A stretch of DNA of 64,000 bases, taken from contig MU271156.1 of assembly GCA_021432605.1 (NCBI GenBank), positions 580,748 to 644,747 of the forward strand, read 5' to 3'. The notes under the pieces were generated by a model that saw nothing but the letters and a program-made list of their open reading frames with translations, had not been told where the DNA came from and did no database searches. The DNA comes from Coniochaeta sp. PMI_546. Taxonomy: Eukaryota; Ascomycota; Sordariomycetes; Coniochaetales; Coniochaetaceae. Shown piece after piece: positions 11,493-22,427 of the stretch. The translations under genes were made by a program, and so were the position numbers. Each line of letters starts with the position of its first letter. Position 1 is the stretch's first letter.

Positions 11493-13364
11493 CCACAATC
11501 GATATACGTCCTCTTCGCGTGCTTGTTCTCGTCCCTAGCACTTCAGCACCATGGGAGGCAACTCGATATTGCACCTGTCGACCATTCGTCTCTTCCCGCC
11601 TGCGCCGTTAGGGTTCCCTATCTGTTCCAAACCCATTCTGCTCATGACTGATGTCTTTGGTGCAGGAACCGTGTGTTACGGACCTTGTTCAAAATACGTC
11701 ATGTGTCAGACACGACTTCGACTGCCTCTGCGGTAATGGACTCGCCAGCAACGACATAAGCCAGTGCTTCGAGTCCAATTGCATGCCGTATGTGAGGGAT
11801 TACTTGAGTAAGGCCCCTCGTTCCTCCACGACAATGTTGGACGTCCGGTTCCCAGATCTTCGACTCGTTCGGCTAAGCACCTTCCACTAGGCGCCCAGAA
11901 CATCACCGCCAACGACTGTGGAGTCGAGGACCGCGAACAACCACCTCTACTCAAGATAACATCAATCAGTCTGGGAACCTTTGCGTTAGTATGTGTGGTG
12001 CTAAGGCTCCTGGAAAGGTCCGTCAAACGACAAATATGGCGCGAACGGATAGATGACTGGGTGATGCTGGTGAACGCGGTAGGCCACATGCCTATCTTCG
12101 AGAGACGGCCGCGAGACTCACAGCATGCAGGGCTGCATCCTGGCTTTCACCATTGTTGGAATTAAGCGTGAGCCTTGTTTCTGTCACGAACTAGTCCGTA
12201 CTACGTCTACTAACAGCGGTGGTGCCAGTTTCTCAACAGGGCATGGGCAAAGACAGTTACACTCTGCCATTCCCAACTCTACAAACTTTCATGAAGGTAA
12301 TTAACGGATTGCGGAAATGCTCTGAAATTGCCCTGGTCGTCCCTCATGACAATTGCTCATTGCTAACTAATTATCGTCACCATAGTTGCTCATGACACAC
12401 GAGATCTTATACGTCGCCATCATCCTTCTTACCAAGTCGTCCATCTTATTCGTCTACCTCCACATATTTCCACTACGAATCATGCCGAGACTCCGTATCG
12501 CCATCCCAATAACGATGGGTGTGATCGCTGCTGCAGGGATTGCCGAAATCATCGCATTGTGCTTTCAATGCGTTCCCGCGCCCTACTTCTGGGGACGTCT
12601 GGGGGTCGCCATAGGAGGGACCTGCTTCAACATCAACGCCTTTGGTTGGGCGAGCAGCGCCATCAACGCCAGCATGGAAATATGGCTTATTTGCTTACCG
12701 CTACCGGAGCTGATCAAGTTGAATCTCTACTGGAAGCAGAAATTGCGTGTCTGTCTCATGTTTATAATTGGAAGCCTGTGAGTTGACCTGTTGGTAAGAG
12801 GATTTGAGAATCACGAACTTTGTGACTGAAACTGCCACCACACAGGTCCATCCTCGTGGTCTTTCCTAGACTAGGGATCCTGGGAGGCTGGGGTATCTCG
12901 ACCAACCCAACATGTGAGCACTATTCCATCCCTCGCTCATACCCTCCCTCACTAGAACATGGACCCCAGGGCAAACACAACCCATCGCCCTGATCTCAGC
13001 TCTTGAGGCCTACATCAGCGTCGTTTGCGCCTGCCTACCGCGGATCTACATCCTGTTCAAGAGACTTTACCGCAGTTATAGATCGGCATGCGATCAGCAA
13101 AAACACACTCCATTATATCCCGTGGTATCAACACTTCAGTATATCCACTCGAGCAACACAATCGACGCCGAAAGTCGCCACGATAACATGGACCAGGCTT
13201 CCAGCTGCTCGTCCGAGGCAAGATCCACGGAAATAGACCATGATAGACACGCGGAGAGAAGGGCATATGGATATTCCAACGCGACAACTGCAGACTTCAA
13301 CCAGCCGAGGGAGATCCATTCGTGGACATCAGAAAGTCCATATACACGACCGGCGTCTGTCTAA
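11493..13364 (+). CDS. CFEM-domain seven-helix membrane receptor (PTH11-like), 5' exon not resolved
   Basis: Eight exons can be spliced: 11493-11606, 11666-11807, 11891-12078, 12131-12167, 12217-12296, 12386-12777, 12846-12913 and 12970-13364. They give about 471 residues in one frame ending at TAA. The first has a hydrophobic stretch (YVLFACLFSSLAL) fitting a signal peptide but no ATG, so a short upstream exon is likely missing. A CFEM domain follows with the spacing LPAC-A-EPC, TSC, DFDCLC, QC and SNC. After it comes a fungal rhodopsin-like domain with several helices, including the typical HEILYVAII and AFGWASSAINASMEIWL segments. The tail is charged and cytoplasmic. PTH11-type receptors sense surface or host cues; that role here is inference. 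Confidence 0.8.
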
Positions 13365-13542
13365 GCACGCCTGGCAGGTATTTACTGTACGTTTGGTATC
13401 AGCAAGATTTCAGATTGTTTAAGTCTAGCCAATAATTGAGCATTAATTCCGCTTTATTGCTCGCTACATTCGACTCTCGGGCTCTATTAGGTATTATGTA
13501 CACGCTTGCTGAATGCCCTCTGGTCCGTCATATACGGGTATC

Positions 13543-15104
13543 TCAAGGACGAGGGGCATCAATCGCGCCGGCAACCTTGCTAACTTCCACGGGAGGAATA
13601 TTCTCCTCCTCCGTCCGCTCCGCCGCAGTGTTTACCGACCCAGAAGCATCATCCCTCAAAACCTTGGACAGATCCGCCGGCCTCTCGGGCACCAAAAACA
13701 CTACATAACTTGTCGCGGGGATTGTGATGGCGAACATGGCAAACGAGATGCCCAGGTTGACGATGGGCTTGACCTGCGCCGCACCGATGCCGAAAGACAG
13801 GCACGAGCCGACGCTCTCGAACGACCGGATGATGCCGACGGCCAGGGTGAGGGTCTCGAGGTCGTCGAAGAAGGCGCCGGCGATCCAGTAGACGAACATG
13901 TAGTGCGACTCGTTGAAGAAGCGCATGATGATCATGCTCGCGAAGCCGCGGCCGAAGCCGGGCAGGGCCCAGTCGAGGGTCACTTTCGGCACGGCCTGGG
14001 AGTAGAGCATCTCGTTGGCGACCTGCCAAGCGAAGACGCCGAGCATGATGAGGGAGAAGCAGAACCAGGTGATGCGGGCCAGGGTCGGGCGGGAGAAGAC
14101 CTTGAGGTCGTAGAACCAGCCCCAGAAGATGTTGGCGGCGGTGGCGACGATGCCGGAGACGAGGGAGCTGAGCGTCCGGGCGCGCACGGAGAAGTACTTT
14201 GTCTGGTAGATGCCGAGGTAGGTGCCGTTCCAGTTGAAGCCGATGAGGATGGGGATGAGGAGGAACATCTCCCTGCGCTTGAGTAGGGCCCACCACCGCT
14301 TGGCCTCGCCGAGCACGGCCTTTTGCTTGGTCGGGTCGTTGACCTTGCGGCCGGTGCCGGTGATGACCTTTTCCGGGGCGGAGATCAGGAGGGCCAGGGG
14401 GAGACCGAGGCACTGCAGGGCGATGAGGACGAGGTAGGTGGTGTACGAGACCTTGCCGGTCTTGCCGTTGGTGTAGTTGAGCGACAGCTGGATGCCGGCG
14501 CCGATGAGCTGGCCCAGCTCGCGCAGGCCGAGCCAGATGCCGGTGAACTTGCCGCGGTCCTTGACGTCGCCGTAGCCGAGGGCGATGGCGCCCTGCGAGG
14601 CCCAGAGGGCGGAGGCGGCGAGGCCGCACGTGGCTCCGCCGAAGAGGACGAACCACTCGACGCCGTAGCGGTTGTTGACGTACAGCGCGGCCGAGTAAGG
14701 GGCGTAGCCCAGGGTGCCGAGCACGAGGACCCACTTGATGCCGATCTTGTTGGCGAGAATGGCGAAGATGGAGCAGCCGAAGACCATGATGCCGAAGGTC
14801 AGGGAGTTGGCGCCGTTGACGAGGTAGGGCTCTTGCTGGCCGCCGGCTCCGGTGCCTTAGGGGAAAAGATGTTAGGTGAGGGTTGCATGGTCAGAATTAG
14901 AGGAGTAAGCTTACTGTTGAGCGCATTCCAAATGCCAGGTTGCGTGAAGGAGATCAGACCGACGATTATGACATTGAATAGAGGGCTGCGATACCAGCGG
15001 GTGAACTTGGACACCGGCTTGGTCTGGTGCTCACCGCCGAGCTCTTCCACTGCGCCATCGTGCGACGGTTTAGCAACCTCGCTGGACACCTTGTCGCTAG
15101 ACAT
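13543..15104 (-). CDS. UNC93-like major facilitator transporter
   Basis: Two exons (15104-14915 and 14855-13543) give 500 residues. After a hydrophilic N-terminus come about 11-12 hydrophobic helices, beginning with SPLFNVIIVGLISFTQPGIW. The order of helices and the GLREL/GQLIGAGIQLSLN region resemble the fungal UNC93/DUF895 branch of the MFS, whose substrates are mostly unknown. The intron uses an unusual AAG acceptor (CCCTAAG); the frame and protein only make sense with it. The gene is divergent from the TauD-like dioxygenase at 16051, so the two may share a promoter and a substrate. That link is inference. Confidence 0.85.
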
Positions 15105-16050
15105 CTTGAGAAGATCGTTCAGTCAGGATTCGGGATGTGATGATGCAAGGAAACACCAAGCATATCCGGTACGGCGATGCAGCCCTTATAACATGCACGC
15201 CGCCACCGGTCATCGCTGCGACTCTACCCTGTCCACATGGACGGACGATGTGAGCGGAGCATACCGGCGACGATATCATTTCTCGGCATAAAATTTTCGG
15301 TGACTAGTTCGGAGGTGCAGCGGGTTCCAGACCCTGTTCGAGATGCGAAGTGGGTATGTAAGTCTTTGGTTGGGCCTAGCGCCGCATGTCGTGATGATGT
15401 CGCGATGGCATCTTGAGATTAGGCCATAAGGCTTGGCAGCGGGTTACTTTCCGCACCTTGTGGCGTACACAAGGTCTCCCAATCCCACGGCGCCGGAGAA
15501 TTGCACCCGCGGGGGGGTCTAACGTGCGTCTGTGCATGGGCTTTAGTTCTGCTCGTTGCATTCTCGTAGGTCAAGTGCCCGCGAAGGATTGGAGGAATCT
15601 ATGTCTTAACCAAGACACTAGGATGGTTATGGTCTTTTTGGCCGTGCTTACTGCAGCCACAGGCGTGGTTAAGGTTAAGTGCTTTACACAATACGGGCTT
15701 GCATAAGACTGTTCGTGCTCACAGGGGCACTGTTGCGCCATCAGTTGGTATGACTGGATGCGGCTTCATACTATAACGCTCTCGCATACAGTTCGCAGTT
15801 GACTGGGCCGGTGATAGGTCGACGGTATTATGTTCGGCAAGAACGCTGCCGGTTGAGCTGGAGGATCACAACCGTCGGCTATCGTTCAGTTGGAGAGTGC
15901 ATGTATATACCGACGCCGTGGCTCTCGGGTACATTATTTATCTAGTCGTACAATAACTCTGGTGTTTTGAGAATCTAGTCATCCTAAGTTTAGTCAATAT
16001 CACCTGTGTACTGAACTTGCACCTTAGCCCGAAGCCCGGAGCCCTTAACC
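15105..16050. promoter_or_regulatory. Divergent promoter region between transporter and dioxygenase
   Basis: About 950 bp separates the two start codons. A TTATAAGG element on the minus strand (15184-15191), some 80 bp upstream of the transporter ATG, is a TATA candidate. TATATA near 15903 is a weaker one for the dioxygenase. No gene is supported in between. Confidence 0.4.
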
Positions 16051-17391
16051 ATGTCAGTCACCTTCGCTCCAGCGCCTTACGCGCCTTCTGTCGACCTGCC
16101 AGCTCCATATCCACCAAAGACGACATTCCCACTGTCATTGACTCCGACACAGCCAGATGCCTCAATTGAGGAACTCCTCGCTGCTGTCCGAGACCTGTCA
16201 GAGACGGGCCAGCTGAGCAAGATTCTCGCCAAGAACGGAGCCATCTACTTCCAGAACTTGGGTCTGAAAGACGCCCACGAGTTCTCCAAGTTCGCCCATG
16301 CCTTTGGCTGGTTGCCACACGAGGATATCGGCAATCCCGTACGTCGGACCGTCTTGGCCAAGAATGTGGCGACTGCCAACGAAGGGCCGAACACACAACC
16401 GGTTTTCCCGCACAATGAGTTTGGACTTAGTCCGCATTACCCTGCCTATGTGCTTTTCTACTGTGTTTCCGCACCAGAGACAGGTGCGTTATCTGAGACT
16501 ATGAACGAAAAGTATCAGACTCGGATGTTGACTCTTATCTTAGGTGGTGAGACGCCCATCAACAATTCAGTCGTCCTTTACAAGGAACTTAAGGAGAGAC
16601 ATCCCGAGTTTATCGAAAAATTAGAGAAAAAGGGAGTCAAGTACCAGCTATTTCATCCTAACGGACCAAGGGACCAAGTCGCTTCTGCTGGAACGACCGT
16701 GCTGCAAGCTTACGGCCAACACGTGCTTGACTCAGACGACACCGAGACTGCACGAGCAAAGATCGAGAAGGAAATCAAACGTCTCCCAACCGCACAATGG
16801 ATCTGGGAGAACCAGTCAGAGGACAACCCACTCGGTGACCTCCGTGTGTGGCAGCACTTACCAGGTACTTTTCTCCTTTATCTCCGTCAATTGCTAATTA
16901 GCTGATGTTGACCATGCAACAGCCGTACGGGACCACCCTCGCACAGGGCAGACAGCATTCTTCAACAATATCGTGTCACGATACCTCAATGCTAAGAAGA
17001 ACGGCACCCTTCACCCGCCTCACAAGAACGAGGATGGGAAATATCAGCCGCCTGCCTTTGTACGTCACGCCCTTGAAGTGCGTTAAGTTACGCTTCACTC
17101 TATATTCGAAATGTCCACGCTAACGAGGCTCAGTACGGTGATGGCTCCCTAATTCCAAGCGAATACTTTGAGACGGCGGTCGAGATAATCTATCGCACCA
17201 GGTCACTGGTTACATGGAAAGAGGGTGATGTAATTCTGCTTGATGTAGGCCACTAATATGCAAAGTCCTGAAGAAGAGGATACGCTAACGATGTCTCTCA
17301 GAACCACGCCGTCCAGCATGCTCGTGAACCGTGGACAGGAAATAGGAAGCTGTTGGCAAGCCTATGGGATGAGCCCACGGCTTCCCATTGA
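16051..17391 (+). CDS. TauD/TfdA-like Fe(II)/2-oxoglutarate dioxygenase
   Basis: Five exons (16051-16483, 16544-16864, 16923-17059, 17134-17244, 17302-17391) give 363 residues. The first intron is 60 nt and stop-free, so the raw frame reads through it; splicing restores the family motif PETGGETPI. Iron ligands appear as His121-x-Glu123 in FPHNEF, and the distal histidine is His340 in NHAVQHAR. The usual TauD ligand set is HxD...H; the HxE form is known in clavaminate-synthase-like members. The reaction should be hydroxylation of a small substrate with 2-oxoglutarate decarboxylation, in the cytosol (no signal peptide). The substrate is unknown; the divergent transporter is a possible partner. 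Confidence 0.88.
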
Positions 17392-17727
17392 TTGGTATAT
17401 GACCCCAATTGGTTGGAAGACTGAGAAGATGTGGCTCTGGTTGTTGAATATGGCGACAACTCAGGGGTAATGGCCGTTGAATTGATGTCTTAAGACCCGA
17501 CACACACGGCACAGGTGTCAATAACCCCGACCACATAGTCATTACAAATGTCATGTCACGAATTGATCTCGAGTCAATGCAATTGTTGTACTCTATCAGA
17601 TCATTTCACGACCGTTGACCCGGTTCTCGGGTATAAATGCTTCCCGATCTTTCTATAATCTACTCCTACTACCGCACCAACATCAACAAGTAAAGCTGAC
17701 GCACAAGAGCCAAGACCAGTCAATATA
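17392..17727. other. Short intergenic with TATA box
   Basis: This contains the 3' UTR of the dioxygenase and a TATAAAT box (17632-17638), 90 bp upstream of the next start codon. Nothing else is seen. Confidence 0.5.
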
Positions 17728-18730
17728 ATGGCAGGTTCCTATTTTTGCAACCACTGTCGTCACTATTATGCTGCAGCTCACAACTGTCCAGCAACACCAT
17801 ATACCTCTTCCCCGGTAATCTATCCAACATCAGCTATCCCCGCGCGACCGATAGTAACGCCGTTGTCGTGCATTGTGTCGGCGCCAGCGCGTGCCGTCGT
17901 AACACAGCCGATGATCACAGCAGTAAGCTTCATCGTGCCGCCTCCACCGCCACCACTGTCGGTCGTCGTACCTCCAGTGATTGTAATGCAGGTGCGGCGC
18001 TCTTCCTGAATCCTCAAGCGAGGCACGATGCTCACCGGCCCACCAGCAATGTCCAAACCCAGCCTTACATAGCCAGGTGAACGGTCCGGTAACCCATTCG
18101 CACCCGGTTTCTCCGCCCTCTCCGCCTTGCGCACCCCCACCAAACAACCCGCCACCCACCAGCAACTCTTCCGGCACCAGTAGGAACGGGACTCATGTAG
18201 TCGATCCCACGCCGACACCTGTTGACACCTCACCAGCGAACCCGGTCCCGCTGAACCCTCCATCAACCTGCCCCGCTAGTCCAACTCCTGCACGGAGTAC
18301 AGTGCGCGTGACCGTCCATATCGGCAACCCGCCTCACGCCTCCCATCAGCCACAGGCAAACCCCATGTCTATGCCACCGTTTCTTCATAACGACGAAGGA
18401 ACCAATGCGCCATACAACAACAACAACAACAACAACACCACCACCACCACCTCCGGGGAGCCCAAAGCGATCCCGCCGCGCCGAGAGCCATTTCCGAGGC
18501 ATGACCAGCCCGAGCTAGAGCCAGCTCTTGACAGCGAGGAAAGCGGGCCTGTTCCTCACCCGCCTCGGACAGCAATCCATCCTCCGGTGCGTCTGGGTCT
18601 CGGATGTGGAGATTACGCTGACCGCTCGTGGGGCAGGACTGGGGATGGTGAGTGGCAGTGTGGCAGTAGCGGTATGATGCCTCTGTCGACATGTGTCGTG
18701 GCATGGGCCGGAGCTGACGATCGATGGTAG
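17728..18730 (+). CDS. Proline-rich low-complexity protein with N-terminal cysteine/histidine cluster
   Basis: Two exons (17728-17991 and 18047-18730) joined by a 55-nt intron give one frame of 315 residues. A TATA box 90 bp upstream supports the start. The N-terminus CNHCRHYYAAAHNC could bind one zinc ion. The rest is rich in Pro, Ser, Thr and Asn, with a run of Asn and Thr codons from a (CAA)n/(CAC)n microsatellite. No known domain is visible and disorder is likely. A gene prediction from composition alone would be weak; the splice junction that restores the frame and the TATA box raise confidence. The function is unknown. Confidence 0.5.
18414..18451 (+). repeat. (CAA)n/(CAC)n trinucleotide microsatellite in coding frame
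   Basis: About seven CAA-type repeats run straight into about five ACC/CAC repeats. In frame they encode an Asn run followed by a Thr run in the proline-rich protein. Confidence 0.8.
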
Positions 18731-19054
18731 AATGCGTGGGTGTCTCGTATCGACGCCTGCCTGTATCCCGGGATGACGGAGAGATTTGATGTCAGATTTG
18801 AGAAGAGCTGACTGATGGGAGATAGGAGCAAGCATTGAGATTGATCAAGAGGTGATTGTGATCGTAGAGGATATTCAGTCCCAGAGGGGAGAAATCTGAA
18901 GGAAAGTCCGGCAGTAACTGTCAGGGACGACGATAGAGATTGTCTCGGCCCAAGAACAATTGATCCTCTGTGATTGAGCACTACGCTTCTCAAAGCTAGA
19001 CTCCTCTGAGTGGACATAAAAATACACAGACTCGCTTTTTTGTTTTGGATGTTT
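18731..19054. other. Intergenic, convergent 3' ends
   Basis: About 320 bp between the 3' ends of the proline-rich gene and the HET-domain gene; no feature seen. Confidence 0.5.
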
Positions 19055-21043
19055 TCACTCATGAGTCAACGTCTCCGCCACACTCCAAGCATCTTCTTCA
19101 TCAGACTCCTCTCCCACATGGTTATACGTGATCTTGAGGACCGGCATGAGATCCCACGCGGTCACGTCCCCGGAGCGGTCCACCTGCTCTCGGTGTTCAT
19201 ATTGTACGGCGAGCCTGAAGTGCACGGGCTCACCATCGGACCCTGAGCACGTGTAGAAGCCCTCTGTATCGGACGGCTCCAAGCGACCAATAACCGTGGG
19301 CGATAATTCGGGCAGTTTGAGAGGCAGCTTGGTTTCATGCCATTCCTGGAGGTCTTCGATTGACGGGAATGCGGAGAGGCTGTAGACCGTGATTTGCGGC
19401 TTCCGGGGCCACTCGAGAGCGTGCAGCTTCTGGATGAAAATGTCGCTAGGGATGGAGGTAGCTCCAAACTGTAGGTATATTAGGAGATGGAGGTCCAGAA
19501 TCTTAGCGTGGATCAGGCGGCGAGCACTGCTCGCCTGATAACTGAATTTCTCAGCTGCGTTAGAGGAACCGTCTTGTCTTGACCCTCGGCGCAGCTTATC
19601 TAGCAGGGATCCTGGGCTTGTCGCGTCGACAGACATTGTCGGCTGACCGGCGACCACTCGGCGGAACACGATACGATGAGGAGGATTTGCCTGTAGAATG
19701 GCGTCCGTGTCTGGTGAGGGGCTGATAAGACTGAAGGGCGGCCAGGGTCTCTCAACGAGATCGTATTCGGGCGAGGGCCGTCTGATGATTATCTTCCTCC
19801 ACGTAGCCCTAGGTTTCGTACCTACGGTACCAAAGATGAAGTCCTTCGTGACGAGTGTGGGCCGGCTCCATGCTGGGCGCCAATATTCCTCGGCGTCACT
19901 ATCACTTGCCGGTGTAGCCAGTAATAATGGAATCGCCATAAACAACAGGTGGATGTCATTGGCTCCAGCGATTGCCGTTAATGACCGCGGAGGGGACAGA
20001 GGACCGCATGCAATGATGGCGTATGCCAAATCTTTGTGCGATCTGTCCGTAACAACGGGAGCCTTGAGCTTCAACCCACGCTGAGTCATGGAGAATGCCG
20101 GCCGGTGATGGCGTGGGATCTTCCGAGGGATGAGACCACGGCAGTGCCGGAAAGCAGCCGGATTCGGCGCCAGGAGGGACGGTTTCATCTCGCTCCAAGC
20201 GCCCGACGATCGGGGCCAGCTAACCTGGAAGTTCCAGGCTAACAATGAGCAGTCGTCGGTAGCCTCGATGATGTTCTCCTGCAGCCTGGCAAAAGCCCGG
20301 TCACCTTCGCCGTACACCATGGGCATCGTGATGTCGAATATGCCCAGCAGACAGTACGCGTTATCTTCGACCCTGGTGGTCTGCCTTGCCGCGGCCCACG
20401 ACATCTTCTCTCCGACGCTGGCAGTGGCTATCAAGTGCTGAGAATCCCAACCTGGCCTATTGGCGGAGTTGGGCAAGCCGCCTATGTATCTCACATTGAT
20501 GCCTGTAATGGTGCTGATTGTATCGCGGAGCATGTACTTCCCTCCGAGATTAAGCCAGCGAGCATCAAAGAACCTGACATCTGCAGGCGCGAGGAGCTCC
20601 TGCAAAGTCCAGCCCCTAGTAAACCAGCGGGATGCACGAAAGTCTTCCATGGCTTGGTCACTCCGGGGATTTGTCCCTGCATAGACATCTGCTAGGTACG
20701 CGTAGCACACTGAGGAAGTTGCATACCATCTGAACATGGAGTTGATCGCTTCTGATAGTTCGGCGCTGCTTGACTTGTCGATGCAGCATGTATCGATCCA
20801 GACGTATTGCAGGTTGTCGTTCAGAGCCTGACGACAAGCACCGCTGAGCTTCTTCCACCCGACAGCTTTGGGCGAGTCGGGTGGTGGGCCGGTTGTCGCA
20901 TACCATGTTCGCGTTCCGCTCAGATCCTGGAACAGTATCTCCTCCTGCGCTTGACCCCATGTATGGGACAGTGCAGCGTAGGCGGGGACATCATCGCCCT
21001 CAAACAATTCCAGCTCTCGCGTTTCGGCATTTAGTAGACGCAT
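19055..21043 (-). CDS. HET-domain protein (heterokaryon-incompatibility type)
   Basis: This single-exon gene encodes 662 residues from the ATG at 21041-21043. That start gives MRLLNAETRELELF, the standard opening of this family; the frame extends 93 codons upstream without family similarity. All three HET blocks are visible: YAALSHTWG (about residue 22), LQYVWIDTCCIDK (about 80-95), and RGWTLQELLAP with FFDARW (about 145-165). The remaining 400 residues resemble no domain I recognise and carry no WD, ankyrin or NACHT part. HET domains are TIR-like effectors that trigger regulated cell death after non-self fusion. Whether this copy acts in incompatibility is unknown, since fungi have dozens. 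Confidence 0.92.
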   Translation of the reverse strand: MRLLNAETRELELFEGDDVPAYAALSHTWGQAQEEILFQDLSGTRTWYATTGPPPDSPKAVGWKKLSGACRQALNDNLQYVWIDTCCIDKSSSAELSEAINSMFRWYATSSVCYAYLADVYAGTNPRSDQAMEDFRASRWFTRGWTLQELLAPADVRFFDARWLNLGGKYMLRDTISTITGINVRYIGGLPNSANRPGWDSQHLIATASVGEKMSWAAARQTTRVEDNAYCLLGIFDITMPMVYGEGDRAFARLQENIIEATDDCSLLAWNFQVSWPRSSGAWSEMKPSLLAPNPAAFRHCRGLIPRKIPRHHRPAFSMTQRGLKLKAPVVTDRSHKDLAYAIIACGPLSPPRSLTAIAGANDIHLLFMAIPLLLATPASDSDAEEYWRPAWSRPTLVTKDFIFGTVGTKPRATWRKIIIRRPSPEYDLVERPWPPFSLISPSPDTDAILQANPPHRIVFRRVVAGQPTMSVDATSPGSLLDKLRRGSRQDGSSNAAEKFSYQASSARRLIHAKILDLHLLIYLQFGATSIPSDIFIQKLHALEWPRKPQITVYSLSAFPSIEDLQEWHETKLPLKLPELSPTVIGRLEPSDTEGFYTCSGSDGEPVHFRLAVQYEHREQVDRSGDVTAWDLMPVLKITYNHVGEESDEEDAWSVAETLTHE

Positions 21044-22427
21044 GGTGACTGACCACTTGGTCGTGCGGAAGTGGCAAACGCTCAAGAAAAGAAATGCACA
21101 AACGAATGCACACCAACAAGAAGCAGATTGAAGTTCCGAGGCAGGCGATATATCACTGCCTGCCCCCGCAATATAGAGGTGAGACGGTGAGGGACAATGC
21201 GACGCTACACTGCGGCTGACGGGCGACCTCACAGCAGTGAACGCGCCGCGCCCCGCAGGTGAGCCAATCAGAAATAGAGGCCTCTTTGAGACTGCCGTGC
21301 GAGAGCAAGGACCAAGTGGCAAAGCATCCTATCGCCGAGTCGATGCTTGAAAGCACTTTAAATCGCTCGGACTCAACTACCGGTATGCCTTTGATCGTGC
21401 CAAATGAAGAACTGCTCTAATTGGATCCAGCTTACGTGTAGTCGTAGGGGTTACCTACCTTTTCTTCCAGTGGAAGGAATTTCTTTTCCCGCAGCAGCAG
21501 ACTGCACTCCAGGACACTGACGATCCTAAAACTCCACGTTCATGGTAGCTGGCCTCAAACCAAATGCATGAAATACCAACAGCACGAAATGTTCCCAATC
21601 GAGACTGAGACGATGATCAAGTCGAACCAAGTCTGGTTTGTTGACTTATTCAGCACTGAAATGCGCATCACACGCCATTACCGCTTGCCGGAGCGAAGTC
21701 TGGCGTCGTCGTAATAACATCAACATGCTAACGCAGACTCAGACCGTGAACAACATCTCCATCTCAACTCTCTCAGTCGTAATCGAAAGATCATGCTGCA
21801 AAAATTCCACACAAGCAGACCTGCAACCTCTCAGTTCGTACTGAATTCGGCCAAGGTCGAGTTTTCTTCTGCAGATCAACTCCCCAGTTGCAGTGGTAGT
21901 TAGACGTCAACTGCCGCTCTTCCTCTTCAACTCCAGGTAACTATACCAGAGCTGCGTCTTCATATCCAGATGGATATGAATGTCAACTCTGCGTTATGGG
22001 GCACGGTGAATCAACAGCGCGAGAGCGGCCAATCGAATGGCATGAGTGAAACAGCCAAACTTTGTTTCGGCTTCAACTTGTTCACTGGGCGGTACATTAT
22101 GTACCTTCCAATACTGGATGAGCAGGACCATGTGACTAAGGTAGTGAAGTGACGCCTTCTGTGTTCACCGCGGCGAGTGCTAGCCCAATACGAAAGCAAG
22201 TACCTACCTTACCTTACGGATTCAGAATTCGTAGCTTTTGCATCGCTCAAGATGAGGAGGCATGGGGTTGGCTCCTAATATCCTCATACGAAATTGCTAC
22301 CTCGTTTCTCCGGTTTCCCTTGACTGGCCTCCCTTGAGACATGGACCTAGACGAAGTTTCGGCTTCAAGCGTCGACCAGCAAACAGCAGAACCTTCTCTC
22401 TGGCTTCGAATTGTGCACAATCATTGG
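21044..22427. other. 1.4 kb intergenic
   Basis: This region holds the promoter of the HET gene and the 3' end of the amidophosphoribosyltransferase gene. Open frames here lack any recognisable feature. Nothing else is supported. Confidence 0.5.

Noticed and set aside
13649-14734. Long 361-codon minus-strand frame overlapping the transporter
   Set aside because: It is rich in Arg, Pro and His, typical of an out-of-frame shadow of GC-rich coding DNA; the overlapping frame encodes clear transporter helices.
14323-15291. 322-codon plus-strand frame antisense to the transporter
   Set aside because: Asp/Glu/Gly/Ala-rich antisense shadow without motifs, spanning the transporter intron and promoter.
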